From contig JACKEQ010000018.1 in assembly GCA_020632885.1 (NCBI GenBank), forward strand, positions 1 to 64,000: a DNA stretch of 64,000 nucleotides. Reading direction: 5' to 3'. Every line of letters starts with the position of its first letter. Position 1 is the stretch's first letter. The translations under genes and the position numbers were made by a program. The stretch comes from Alphaproteobacteria bacterium (GTDB lineage Bacteria; Myxococcota_A; UBA796; GCA-2862545). Below the pieces are notes generated by a model. That model worked only from the letters and a program-made list of their open reading frames with translations. It was not told the origin of the DNA and ran no database searches. Shown here piece by piece: positions 9,243-17,947 of this stretch.

Positions 9243-10862
9243 TCAGTAGAACAGGACGAGGGGATCGCGGAGGACAGCGCTGACGACGCTGCCCCAGGCC
9301 CGCACGGGATCGGCTTCCACGCTGTGCTGGTACTTCCAGAGCGCCATGAGCTGGTCGGGCTCGTTGGCGTCGAGAGGCAGCGGCACACCGGTGATGTCGA
9401 GGTAGAGCTGCTGGATCTGGCCCCTGAAGGCGTCCGGTGCGGACTCGGGGGTGTCCTCGATCGTGACGTACTTGAGCAGCCGGGCGTCACCCTCGCGCGC
9501 AGGGTCGAGGTCGTGCTGGGCGACCCAGTGGCCGGCCGCCTGGGCGAGCCGCTCCTGGGTGAACACCCCGCCGACGCTCGGCGTGTAGCTGGGCTCGACG
9601 ATGAACTGGCTGTCGATCCCACCGAGCAGGACGTTCAACCCACGGTCGTTGGTGGACAGCCCCGGACGGCCGCCGAAGGTCCAGGTGAACCCGGTGACGC
9701 CCTGCACGATGCTCTCGAGCTGGGCGGGGCTCGCGGTCTTCACGGTGGCGACGCGCTCGTCGAGCACGGGGTCGAGCACGGCACCCGCGCGGTAGGCCTC
9801 GCTCATCACCACGCTCTTCACGAGCGCCTTGAGGTTCTGCCCGTTCTCCACGAAGGTGTTCGCGTGCGGCGAGAGCTCGGTCCAGTCGTCCTGAGAGACC
9901 TCGCGCTGCGTCAGCCCCTCGAACACGGTCTGCACGGCGCAGTCCACGAAGCGCTGGTCGTGGGCGATGGACTGCCCGAGGTCCACGAGGCTCTCGGTGG
10001 GCCGGCCGTAGTAGCCGGGCGCCTTGCCCGCGTAGTAGCGCCAGGCCTCCTCGTTCTCGGGGAGGTAGGTGGTGCGCTCGATGCCGTCTTCGTCGTCGTA
10101 GGTGAAGAACCCGAAGAGGTTCGCCGAGAGCGGGTCGAGCGAGCTGTGGCAGGCCTGGCACGTCGCGTTGGTGCGGATGGCGTTCTCGGGGTCGAGCGTG
10201 AGCTGGTCGACCGCCGTCCGGTTCAGCACGATGGGCCGGGCGAGGTAGTCGTCGCACAGGAACATCTTGCTGATCGCGTTGGCGCGGTGCCGGTTGGCGT
10301 TCCCGCCCATGGACGGGTACCGCGACCAGATGGTGGTCATCGAGAGCATGCCCGCGTGGGGCCGCCCGTCCTTGTAGGTGGACGGCTGCCACCCCTCGGC
10401 GCCGTCGGGGTACCGCATCTGCCACATGGCCGCGAGGGCGGGGTTGGCCATGGAGTGCTGGGCCGTGACCACCGTGCTGTAGGGCAGGTCGTTGTTCAGG
10501 ATGTGCTCGAGCAGCGCCAGCGGCTCCTCGGCGATGATGTCGCCCATCACGCGACGGTCCACCTCGATCCCCCGGTCACCCGGGTCGTAGTAGGTGGCCC
10601 CCGTGCGCGTCAGGAACCGGAGGTTGAAGAGCTCCTTCATCCGCCCGACGAAACGGGGGTCCTGGAGCCAGAGGTCGACGTACTGCTCGTAGTTGGCGTC
10701 GGTCTCCTGCATGGTCAGGAGCTCGGCCTCGCTCGGGTGCACGCCGCGCAGGTCGACCGAGAGCCGGATGAGCTGCTGGCGGGGGGCCAGCGCCTCGAAG
10801 GGGCTCGGTTCCTCTTCGGGTCCGCAGCCCACCAGGGCCAGCAGGACGAGGGAAGCTCTCAT
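9243..10862 (-). CDS. DUF1549/DUF1588-like exported protein with CxxCH motif
   Basis: 539 residues, lipoprotein signal MRASLVLLALVGC. The N-terminal part (QLIRLSVDLRGVHPSEAEL, then DPRFVGRMKELFNLRFL) resembles the DUF1549 start found in planctomycete-type cytochrome proteins. Near residue 230 a TCQACHSSLDPL segment resembles DUF1588, where the CxxCH is usually followed by a variant of IDPLGFALE. Its start overlaps the upstream lipoprotein stop by four bases (ATGA). The family is repeatedly encoded beside DUF1501 genes and is thought to be envelope-located; its substrate is unknown. The domain boundary between the two families is my reading and would need a profile search. Confidence 0.82.
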   Translation of the reverse strand: MRASLVLLALVGCGPEEEPSPFEALAPRQQLIRLSVDLRGVHPSEAELLTMQETDANYEQYVDLWLQDPRFVGRMKELFNLRFLTRTGATYYDPGDRGIEVDRRVMGDIIAEEPLALLEHILNNDLPYSTVVTAQHSMANPALAAMWQMRYPDGAEGWQPSTYKDGRPHAGMLSMTTIWSRYPSMGGNANRHRANAISKMFLCDDYLARPIVLNRTAVDQLTLDPENAIRTNATCQACHSSLDPLSANLFGFFTYDDEDGIERTTYLPENEEAWRYYAGKAPGYYGRPTESLVDLGQSIAHDQRFVDCAVQTVFEGLTQREVSQDDWTELSPHANTFVENGQNLKALVKSVVMSEAYRAGAVLDPVLDERVATVKTASPAQLESIVQGVTGFTWTFGGRPGLSTNDRGLNVLLGGIDSQFIVEPSYTPSVGGVFTQERLAQAAGHWVAQHDLDPAREGDARLLKYVTIEDTPESAPDAFRGQIQQLYLDITGVPLPLDANEPDQLMALWKYQHSVEADPVRAWGSVVSAVLRDPLVLFY

Positions 10863-11905
10863 GGTGCACCTCCGATGGGCAGCTCGCGGACGGAGAGCAC
10901 GAACTCGTCCACCGTGGGTGGCGTGAGGTCGAAGACTCCCGTGAAGTCGGGGCAGACCGTGCCCTGCTCGACGCCCCGGATGTACAGGGTGCCGCAGCCG
11001 TCGCACTGCTGCAGGGGGTCGTTGGGGTAGGGCTGCCCGGTGATGTCGTTCTCGGACCGCGGCAGGAACACGAGGTCGTACCAGACCGCGTCGGGGTCGC
11101 GCAGACCGATCCAGCCGAGGGGCTCGAGGGTGCAGTCGTCGGGACCGGCGCCGAGCTCGCCCGTGAAGGAGAGGTCGACGGCGATGGAGTCGAACCGCTG
11201 CGCCAGCGTGCCCGTGAAGAAGTACGCGTTGCCGCGGAGCTCGATGCTCTCGACGTCTCCGCCGGTGACCTCGACGTAGAGGTCGGCGCGCCAGCCCTCG
11301 GGGGTCGGCGACCCCGCGGGGAACGGATGGCTCCCGGTGGACGTGCCGTCCACGAGGCTGGAGTAGCGGAAGCTCGAGTAGTCGGTGGCGACCGTGTTCT
11401 GCATGGCGTCGCTGGCTTCGCCGTCGAACTCGAACACGACCCCGTCGGCATCGCCCATGACGCCGTCCGCGACGAGCATCCGGTCGCCGTCGATCGTGAG
11501 GCCCTCGGGCGTGCCGGCCACTCCGGAGACGCGCACGTCGCCCTCCCAGTAGCCGTACCCGGAGTAGAACACCGACGCCTCGTCCTGCGCGCAGTGGTCC
11601 GCCCAGGTGACGCCGGGCGCGTCCATGCCCAGTCGGAGGTCGGCGACGTCCTCGGGCGGCAGGCCGATGTAGACGTCCGGGCACCCGGGGACGAACGCCT
11701 GCGTGGCCATGCGGTGGCTGTCGAAGAGCGTGCGCGCGTTCACCGTCATCGCGAGGTCGATCCCCTGCCGGAAGGCGGCCTCGAAGTCGACGCCCGTGGT
11801 GTCGGGCAGGTCGAGGGGCGTGGGGATCTCGGCGCGCACGGGCGTGGGGACGGGCGTGGGCTCCGGGGTGCACGAGAGCAGAGCGAAGAGCAGGGCGGGC
11901 GTCAT
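10859..11905 (-). CDS. Lipoprotein of unknown function
   Basis: 348 residues, signal MTPALLFALLSC with no charged residue before the Cys. A Pro/Thr-rich tether follows. The body looks all-beta, with paired Cys residues (ADHCAQDE, DDCTLEPL, QQCDGCG). No family was recognised. It lies second in the six-gene operon, coupled by four-base overlaps on both sides, so it is probably made in step with the DUF1549/DUF1588-like and DUF1501 proteins. The QQCDGCG motif is CxxC without a following His, so it could be a disulfide or metal site but not a c-type haem site. Confidence 0.8.
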   Translation of the reverse strand: MTPALLFALLSCTPEPTPVPTPVRAEIPTPLDLPDTTGVDFEAAFRQGIDLAMTVNARTLFDSHRMATQAFVPGCPDVYIGLPPEDVADLRLGMDAPGVTWADHCAQDEASVFYSGYGYWEGDVRVSGVAGTPEGLTIDGDRMLVADGVMGDADGVVFEFDGEASDAMQNTVATDYSSFRYSSLVDGTSTGSHPFPAGSPTPEGWRADLYVEVTGGDVESIELRGNAYFFTGTLAQRFDSIAVDLSFTGELGAGPDDCTLEPLGWIGLRDPDAVWYDLVFLPRSENDITGQPYPNDPLQQCDGCGTLYIRGVEQGTVCPDFTGVFDLTPPTVDEFVLSVRELPIGGAP

Positions 11906-12519
11906 GTGGCGTCCTCCTCGCCGAGGTCGATGGCGAGCAGCCCGATCCAGCCGAAGTCCACGCGGTCACCGGTCTCGGCGGCCGGCCACCACGGCAGCCA
12001 CACCCCCGATCCGTAGTAGTTGAAGTAGATCATGCCTTCCGCAGGGTTGAGGGCCATCGCCCAGGTCTCGCCGTCGTGGGGCAGCTCGGGGTCCCGGCAG
12101 CCGGAGAGAGGGGAGACACTGTCGATGTCGTACGTGTAGGTGACGAGCCACATGGGCCCACAGCCCGGGCAGGTCGCGGGGACGGGGTCCGGGGTGGCGG
12201 TGAGGAAGTAGCCGACGTCGCAGTCGAGCTCGTCTCCGGTGTCCGCCGTGTCGGGCACGTAGCCGTTGACGCGCTCCTGGACCTCGAGGCGCCCGACGAA
12301 CGCGTCGTAAGGGGTGCCCGAGCGCTCCCAGTAGCCGGTGTGCTCGATGGAGAGGATGTTCGCCGGCACGTCGTCGCCCAGCGTGACCTGCGCGGTGTCC
12401 TGCGGGCGGAAGATCCCCGTGTCGACCCACGGGCGCTCCGTGGGTTCCGGCTCCACCACGATCGGCGGCGCGGTGGGCTCTTCGCTGGTGCAGGCAGCGA
12501 GGGCGAGCAGCAGGGTCAT
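11902..12519 (-). CDS. Lipoprotein of unknown function, first gene of six-gene operon
   Basis: 205 residues from an ATG with GAGG just upstream. The signal is MTLLLALAAC (Cys at residue 10, no basic residue). The mature protein is acidic and Cys-containing (ATCPGCGPMW) and ends near a GWIGLLAIDLGEED segment. A similar GWIGL occurs in the next gene product, which hints at, but does not prove, distant relationship. The stop overlaps the next start by four bases. No known domain recognised. Expression probably starts at the candidate promoter about 45 bases upstream. Confidence 0.8.
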   Translation of the reverse strand: MTLLLALAACTSEEPTAPPIVVEPEPTERPWVDTGIFRPQDTAQVTLGDDVPANILSIEHTGYWERSGTPYDAFVGRLEVQERVNGYVPDTADTGDELDCDVGYFLTATPDPVPATCPGCGPMWLVTYTYDIDSVSPLSGCRDPELPHDGETWAMALNPAEGMIYFNYYGSGVWLPWWPAAETGDRVDFGWIGLLAIDLGEEDAT

Positions 12520-12563
12520 GGAAGGTCCTCGGGGGGCTGACGAAAAATCTTCGCCATGACGAC

Positions 12564-12593
12564 ATTGTGCACGTGTTTGGGGTCGGGGGTCAA
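12564..12593 (-). promoter_or_regulatory. Candidate housekeeping promoter of the six-gene envelope operon
   Basis: On the minus strand a TTGACC -35 box (12588-12593) and a CACAAT -10 box (12564-12569) are separated by 18 bases, which would start transcription about 40 bases before the first lipoprotein start. It lies in the divergent gap shared with the rhodanese gene. The match is reasonable but not perfect, and consensus boxes in this lineage are not known to me. Confidence 0.4.
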
Positions 12594-12671
12594 CAACCAG
12601 GTGAAAGAGCAGTGAAAGATCCCTTCCGGAAAGGGGTGAGCAGAGGGATAGGGACCACGCATGGAGGGCGG

Positions 12672-13208
12672 ATGCTGCGGAACGCCTTGAGATCGCTGGC
12701 CTTCCTGCTCCCGTTCCCGGTGCTCGCGGCGCCGCCCGACGACGAGGGACGGAAGGAGCGCATCGACGCCATGTACGCCACGTACAGGAAGGCGTTCGCG
12801 GACGTGCCGGAGATCGACGCGGCCACCCTGCGCGGCCGCCTGGAGCGGGGTGACGACCTGTTGCTCGTCGACGTGCGGCCGGCCGAGGAGCGCGACGTGG
12901 CCACGATTCCCGGGGCGATCGCGGACTCCGCGCTGGATCCCGCGCGCGATCGGGGGCGTACGATCGTGGTCTTCTGCACCATCGGCGCCCGGAGCGGCGC
13001 GAAGGCGAAGGAGCTCCGCGATCAGGGCTACTCCGACGTGCTCAACCTGGAGGGCAGCCTGCTCTCCTGGACTCACGCGGGGGGGGCGCTCGTGGATCGC
13101 GAGGGCAGATCCACGCGCCAGGTGCACGTGTACGGGCCCAAGTGGAACCTCGTGGCGGACGGCTACCAGGGCGTCGTCACGAAGGACGGCGCCGTGGTGC
13201 CGCTCTGA
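12672..13208 (+). CDS. Exported rhodanese-domain protein
   Basis: 178 residues from an ATG preceded by GGAGGG. Earlier in-frame starts would put the hydrophobic signal (MLRNALRSLAFLLPFPVLAA) deep inside the protein. One rhodanese domain covers about residues 45-150. It contains LLLVDVRPAEE and the active-site loop FCTIGARSG with the catalytic Cys near residue 101. Single-domain rhodaneses move sulfane sulfur to thiol acceptors. Export suggests a periplasmic role in sulfur or redox chemistry, but nothing nearby names the acceptor. It is convergent with the large PPC-domain lipoprotein. Confidence 0.88.
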   Translation: MLRNALRSLAFLLPFPVLAAPPDDEGRKERIDAMYATYRKAFADVPEIDAATLRGRLERGDDLLLVDVRPAEERDVATIPGAIADSALDPARDRGRTIVVFCTIGARSGAKAKELRDQGYSDVLNLEGSLLSWTHAGGALVDREGRSTRQVHVYGPKWNLVADGYQGVVTKDGAVVPL

Positions 13209-13216
13209 CGTGAGCC

Positions 13217-16200
13217 TCAGGGCATGGGGCCGGGGCTGAACGTCACGTCGAAGTCGTAGCTGTTCACCCGGCAGCCCTGGAACCCGAACAGGAACACGTG
13301 GAGCACGACCGGCTGGGGTACCGCCGAGTTGTTCGTCCACACCACGTTCTCCTCGTTGGACACGCTGGCTCCGCCCGTGGTGCCGGGCAGGTCGACCCCG
13401 TTGGGGTCCTCCAGGTCGGCGTCGATGTCACCCAGCGCGTGGGTGAACGTGAGGTGTGCGGTGACCGTCTGGAAGGGCTGGACGACACCCACGAAGAAGT
13501 AGTCGTCGGACTGGTCGTTCACGACGAGGTCGTCGCCGGCCACGACCGTCACGAGCTGGCTCGGGCTGTCGTTGGGCTCGAGGGCATCGTCGAGGCTGCA
13601 GGACTGCACGCTCCACGACATGTCGTACGTGGTGCACCCGTCCGGACCCCCGACCTCGACGAAGTACGTCTGGTCGGAGCCCGTGGCGTTCACGTCCGCC
13701 ACGTCGTACGCGGGGCCGAAGCTGTCGGAGTCCACGATGTTCCCGTTGGGGCCGTCGTAGAGGCTCACGGTCGGCGTGAACGGCAGGCTGTCCGGCACCG
13801 TGACGATCGCCGTGACCCGATGGTTCTCGGGCACGTCGAGTCGGTAGAGGTCACGGTCGGACGGCGAGACGTTCAAGCCCCCCATGCTCCCGAGGGGCCC
13901 GAGGAGGGTGGCGTTCCCGAACACCCCGTTGGGCTCGGCGGCGTCGGGCTGACTGCAGTCCACGTCCACGAACCCGACGGTGACGGTGCTCTCGGCGCAC
14001 GACAGGGCGTCCAGGACGAGCGACACGGTGCGGGTCTGGGCGCTCTCGTTGAGCCACGACAAGGCGAGGGTGGCCCCGGAGCCCGCATCGAGCAGGACGG
14101 TGCCGTTGTTGTTCGTGAGCTGCGCATCGACCTGCTGGAACGGCGTGGCCGCGGTGACCTCCACGGTGACCAGGCGCCCCGGGGGCACGCGGATGCGGAA
14201 GAAGTCGGGGTCGGTGGGACCGGTGGAGATCCCGGAGACGGTCCCCTCCGCGAGCAGGGGAGACCCCGCCCGGACGTCGTTGGGCTCGAAGGCGTCGTCG
14301 AAGCAACTCGGCGGCCCGATGACCTCGAGGTCGAGATCGTAGAACACGCAGTCACCGACCTCGACGCCGATCGTCCAGACCCCCTCGGCTGCGTTGGACG
14401 TCTCGACGTCGTAGGCCGCGAAGAAGTCGACATCGACGACGTTCCCGGAGGGGTCGTAGAGGGTGAGCGACGTTCCCGGGGTCGTCGAGAGGTCGAGGTC
14501 CGCGAGCACGGCGCCGCCCTCGGGCACCTCGAACGCGAAGAAGTCGGGGTCCATGGGGTTGGCGATGCCGCTCAGCACGCCAGGGAACACGAACGCCGCC
14601 AGGTCCAGCGAGTCGTTGGGCTCGAAGGGGTCGCCGCCGCACACGGGCAGGGGGGTGGGGGTGAGCACGACGTCGTACGTGTTGCAGGGGTCGCTGCTCG
14701 GAGGCACGGGCGCCCAGAGGAACACGCGCATCACCGCCACGACGGGCACGTCGCTGAAGTTGGCCAGCTCCACCGTCTCGTCGTCGGAGCCGGTGGCGCC
14801 CGCGTCGACCTCCACCCCGTCCAGGTAGAGCTCCACGTCGATGTCGCCGAGCGCCACGCTGTGGAGGACGTCGATCGTCATCCGGGTGTTCTCGGGGACG
14901 ACGATGCTCCAGAAGTCCTCGTCGACGTTCCGCACGACGAGGTCGCCCGCGTTCGCCGGGAGGGGCTGGGCGGTGGCGAAGCCGTCGTTGTCCTCGAAGG
15001 GGTCGTCCAGGCAGGGGAAGCCGGTGTCGGTGTCCGCGTCGGTGTCGGCATCCGCGTCCGCATCGCTGTCGGCATCCGCGTCCGCATCGCTGTCGGCATC
15101 GGCATCCGCATCGCTGTCGGCGTCGGTGTCCGCATCGGCATCGCTGTCGGCGTCCGCGTCGGCGTCCGCGTCGCTGTCGGCGTCGGTGTCGGTGTCCGCG
15201 TCGCCTCCGCCCCCGCCGGGAACGATGCTGTACGACGCGCACTCGTCACCCCGCACCCGCACCAGGAACGGCATCGGCAGGTTGGTCGAGGTGTTCGTGA
15301 CGGTGACGGAGTACGGCGGGGTGGTGTCGATGGCCACCGTGTTCCCGAAGATGTCCCGCGCGTCCACGGTGACCGCGTCGCCCGTGTTCACCGCGATGAC
15401 CTGCTGCTCGCCGGGGAACGTCAGGTAGAGGAACCAGTCGGGGTCCGACGGGCCCGTGAGCAGGTTCGGGATCGTCCCGGAGAGGATGGTGGGCTGGGTC
15501 TGGGTGTCGTTCGGCTCGCGGTTGTCGTTCGGGCAGTCCGTGTCGGTGTCCGCGTCGCTGTCGGCGTCCGCATCGCTGTCGGCGTCCGCGTCCGCGTCCG
15601 CGTCGCTGTCGGAGTCCGTGTCGGTGTCCGCGTCGCCTCCGCCGCCCTGGAGGACGAGCTCGTAGGAGTTGGAGTCGCAGGGCTGCGGCGCGTAGTGGTA
15701 GACGCGCAGGTAGAGCTGGCGCGGCCCGGGACCCGGGTTGGTCCACTCGATGCGCTCGGTGTCCTGGGTGCTCTGGCTGGTGTCGAGGTTGGTGGACGTG
15801 GCGTCGACCAGCCGCACGTCGATGTCGCCGAAGCTGTGCTCGAAGAAGAGGTCCGCGACGAAGGTGGCCCCGGCGGGGAGCACCCCGACGTCCCACCAGT
15901 CGTCACTCGTCCCGGTCACCACCAGGTCCGACCCCCCGTTCGTCGGGAGCGCCTCGGCGATGGAGTCGTTCGGCTCGAAGGGGTCATCGGGGGAGTCGCA
16001 GCTCGTCACGGCCGCGAGCAGCGAGTACTCGCGGCAGATGTTGGACGTGACCTCGATCCGGTAGGTCTGGTCGACCCCGGTGATGTTGGGGACCTCGAGG
16101 TTGTACGGTGGGAAGCCGTCGCTGTCGACCTCGATGCCCGCCGTGTCGTAGGCCGTGAGCTGGAGTCCCGACGTGCCATCGAGGTCCTCCAGGGCGACCT

Positions 16201-16966
16201 CCAGGAGCTCGTCGGCACCGACGGTGATGCGGTACCAGTCGGGGTCGGTGCTCTCCACATTGGCGAGGAGGGAGACACCCGGAGCCAGCAGCGTGGACTG
16301 GTTGAACGCGTCGTTCTCCTCGTACGCATCGGGCTCGCAGGCCACGTCCACCGTGAAGTCGAACGTCGCGCCGTACGTGATGCACGCGCCGACGGAGGAC
16401 ACCACGAGGTGGTAGCCGCGGGTGTTCGTGGACCCGTTCGCCGCGCTCACGCTGTACGGGGGAGACGTGTCGCTGGCGATGGTGCCGCCCAGAGCGTCCC
16501 GGATCTCCACGCGGAGCCCGGGAGGCGCGCTCACCGTGACGTCCATCCGGGCGCCGGGTGCCAGCTGGAAGACCGACCAGTCGGGGTCACCCGGGCTGAC
16601 GGTGTGGTTGGAGAATGTGGTGTCCGCGACGACCGAGGTGGCGTTGGCCGCGTTGTCGTCGGGCTCCAGGACGTCCACGGGACATCCGGGGTCGGTGTCC
16701 GCGTCGCTGTCGGCGTCCGCGTCCGCGTCCGCATCGCTGTCGGCGTCCGCGTCGCTGTCGGCGTCCGCGTCGCTGTCGGCGTCCGCGTCGCTGTCGGCAT
16801 CCGCGTCGCTGTCGGCGTCCGCATCCGCGTCGCTGTCGGCGTCCGCATCGCCGTCCGCGTCCGTGTCGCTGTCGGCGTCCGTGTCCGCGTCACCCCCGCC
16901 GCCGCCCGGCGGCCAGACCGGTTGGTAGCCGAAGCAGCCCATCAGGTACAGCAGGGTAGGGATCAC
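13217..16966 (-). CDS. Large lipoprotein with nine PPC-like domains and Asp-rich linkers
   Basis: 1,249 residues from a GTG with GGAG upstream. The lipoprotein signal is MIPTLLYLMGC. About nine beta-sandwich repeats of 90-110 residues follow, each opening with a variant of FEPND and closing with a conserved Cys and Tyr, the signature of bacterial pre-peptidase C-terminal (PPC) domains. Repeats 1-3, 4 and 5-9 are separated by three low-complexity linkers made only of Asp, Ala, Ser, Thr and Gly. No protease domain is present, so the PPC modules are the whole protein, probably a long acidic surface fibre. Function is inferred from architecture only. The opposite strand is also open over the full length but encodes Arg/Val/Gly-rich sequence without domains. 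Confidence 0.88.
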   Translation of the reverse strand: MIPTLLYLMGCFGYQPVWPPGGGGGDADTDADSDTDADGDADADSDADADADSDADADSDADADSDADADSDADADSDADADADADSDADTDPGCPVDVLEPDDNAANATSVVADTTFSNHTVSPGDPDWSVFQLAPGARMDVTVSAPPGLRVEIRDALGGTIASDTSPPYSVSAANGSTNTRGYHLVVSSVGACITYGATFDFTVDVACEPDAYEENDAFNQSTLLAPGVSLLANVESTDPDWYRITVGADELLEVALEDLDGTSGLQLTAYDTAGIEVDSDGFPPYNLEVPNITGVDQTYRIEVTSNICREYSLLAAVTSCDSPDDPFEPNDSIAEALPTNGGSDLVVTGTSDDWWDVGVLPAGATFVADLFFEHSFGDIDVRLVDATSTNLDTSQSTQDTERIEWTNPGPGPRQLYLRVYHYAPQPCDSNSYELVLQGGGGDADTDTDSDSDADADADADSDADADSDADTDTDCPNDNREPNDTQTQPTILSGTIPNLLTGPSDPDWFLYLTFPGEQQVIAVNTGDAVTVDARDIFGNTVAIDTTPPYSVTVTNTSTNLPMPFLVRVRGDECASYSIVPGGGGGDADTDTDADSDADADADADSDADADTDADSDADADADSDADADADSDADADADTDADTDTGFPCLDDPFEDNDGFATAQPLPANAGDLVVRNVDEDFWSIVVPENTRMTIDVLHSVALGDIDVELYLDGVEVDAGATGSDDETVELANFSDVPVVAVMRVFLWAPVPPSSDPCNTYDVVLTPTPLPVCGGDPFEPNDSLDLAAFVFPGVLSGIANPMDPDFFAFEVPEGGAVLADLDLSTTPGTSLTLYDPSGNVVDVDFFAAYDVETSNAAEGVWTIGVEVGDCVFYDLDLEVIGPPSCFDDAFEPNDVRAGSPLLAEGTVSGISTGPTDPDFFRIRVPPGRLVTVEVTAATPFQQVDAQLTNNNGTVLLDAGSGATLALSWLNESAQTRTVSLVLDALSCAESTVTVGFVDVDCSQPDAAEPNGVFGNATLLGPLGSMGGLNVSPSDRDLYRLDVPENHRVTAIVTVPDSLPFTPTVSLYDGPNGNIVDSDSFGPAYDVADVNATGSDQTYFVEVGGPDGCTTYDMSWSVQSCSLDDALEPNDSPSQLVTVVAGDDLVVNDQSDDYFFVGVVQPFQTVTAHLTFTHALGDIDADLEDPNGVDLPGTTGGASVSNEENVVWTNNSAVPQPVVLHVFLFGFQGCRVNSYDFDVTFSPGPMP
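15022..15206 (-). repeat. Asp-rich low-complexity linker tract (third in the PPC protein)
   Basis: About 185 bases of imperfect six-base units that encode alternating Asp with Ala, Ser or Thr (DAD, DSD, DTD). It joins PPC repeats 4 and 5. The strict Asp-x alternation gives a highly acidic, probably extended and calcium-binding tether. Confidence 0.85.
15541..15636 (-). repeat. Asp-rich low-complexity linker tract (second in the PPC protein)
   Basis: Same six-base repetitive composition as the other linkers, about 95 bases, starting with a Gly-Gly-Gly run and placed between PPC repeats 3 and 4. Confidence 0.85.
16690..16893 (-). repeat. Asp-rich low-complexity linker tract (first in the PPC protein)
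   Basis: About 200 bases coding for a Gly run and then DADTD/DSD repeats directly after the lipidated N-terminus. It would hold the PPC domains away from the membrane. Near-identical codon units suggest slippage-driven length change. Confidence 0.85.
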
Positions 16967-17028
16967 GGGACGCTCCGGGTGTGAGCCGTGAGCCTACCCC
17001 CTCGCGTCGCGACCCGCGCTACCGGCCC

Positions 17029-17898
17029 TCAGCGGAAGCGGGGGACGCGCTCCACGAAGCGCTCGAAGCCGATCCTCGCGCACAGCGCCTCGAGGCGCGG
17101 ACGGTCGGCGCCGCGCCAGACCATCGCGTCCGGGCCGTCCACGCCGAGCTCCACGTCGGTGACCAGGGTGGCGAGGACCTTGTAGAGGGCCGCCTCCTCC
17201 CGCATGCCCGCGAGGCTCGCGGCCAGGGAGGCCGCTCCGCGGATCTTCACGTCCCAGGCGGACGCATCGTCCGGGATGGCCTCGATGGACCCGTAGCGGG
17301 CGAGGGCGGTGGCCGCGGACTTCGCCCCCCACTTCGGGATGCCGGGGATGCCGTCGGCGCTGTCGCCCACGAGCGCCAGCCAGTCCGGGATCGCGGAGGG
17401 CGGCACCCCCCACTTCTCGACCACGGCGGGCTCGTCGAGCACGAGCTCCCTGCGGCGGTCGAGCAGCACGACCCTGTCGGACACCACGCACTGCGCGAAG
17501 TCCTTGTCGGGCGAGCCGATGAGCACCTGGTCGAACCCGGCGGCCAGCTGGTGGGCCGCCGAGGCCAGGGCGTCGTCGGTCTCGTAGCGCACCATCGGCC
17601 AGGTCACGAAGCCCATGGCGAACGAGGCCTCGATGGCCAGCGGGTGCTGGTCCCAGAGGATGGGGTCCAGGCCGGCGCCCGTCTTGTAGCCGGCGAACAG
17701 ATCGTTCCGGAAGGACTCGATGACCTCGTCGAACGCCACGCCCACGTGGGTCGCGCCCTCGGTGGTCACGAGGGAGAGCATCGTGCGGAGCATGCCCTGG
17801 ACGGCTCCGACCTCCATGCCATCGGGGCCCGTCACGCCGGGGCGACCGAAGAACTGGCGGAAGAGCTCGTAGGTTCCGTCGATGAGGTGCAGCTTCAC
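17029..17898 (-). CDS. Stand-alone 5'-3' exonuclease (PIN/FEN-like)
   Basis: 289 residues from a GTG with AGGAGT eight bases upstream. It corresponds to the 5' nuclease domain of DNA polymerase I without a polymerase. Acidic metal-binding residues sit in LIDGTYELFR, FDEVIESFRND, YETDDALAS and GSPDKDFAQ. The helix-three-turn-helix DNA-binding motif is seen in LVGDSADGIPGIPKWGAKSA. Such proteins remove RNA primers or flaps. The length suits the exonuclease-IX-like group. The gene diverges from the FHA-GGDEF gene across a 49-base gap. Confidence 0.93.
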   Translation of the reverse strand: MKLHLIDGTYELFRQFFGRPGVTGPDGMEVGAVQGMLRTMLSLVTTEGATHVGVAFDEVIESFRNDLFAGYKTGAGLDPILWDQHPLAIEASFAMGFVTWPMVRYETDDALASAAHQLAAGFDQVLIGSPDKDFAQCVVSDRVVLLDRRRELVLDEPAVVEKWGVPPSAIPDWLALVGDSADGIPGIPKWGAKSAATALARYGSIEAIPDDASAWDVKIRGAASLAASLAGMREEAALYKVLATLVTDVELGVDGPDAMVWRGADRPRLEALCARIGFERFVERVPRFR

Positions 17899-17947
17899 GC
17901 GAGGACTCCTGGCCCCTGGGGTGCGGCGCCGGGTATAACGGGCGAGC

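Noticed and set aside
14999..16900. Asp-rich DNA tracts considered as a CRISPR or integration element
   Set aside because: They are simple coding low-complexity sequence without spacers, terminal repeats or associated genes.
13298..16984. Very long open frame on the + strand opposite the PPC lipoprotein
   Set aside because: It mirrors the GC-rich repeats, is Val/Arg/Gly-rich, and has no domain, while the minus frame has signal and PPC motifs.
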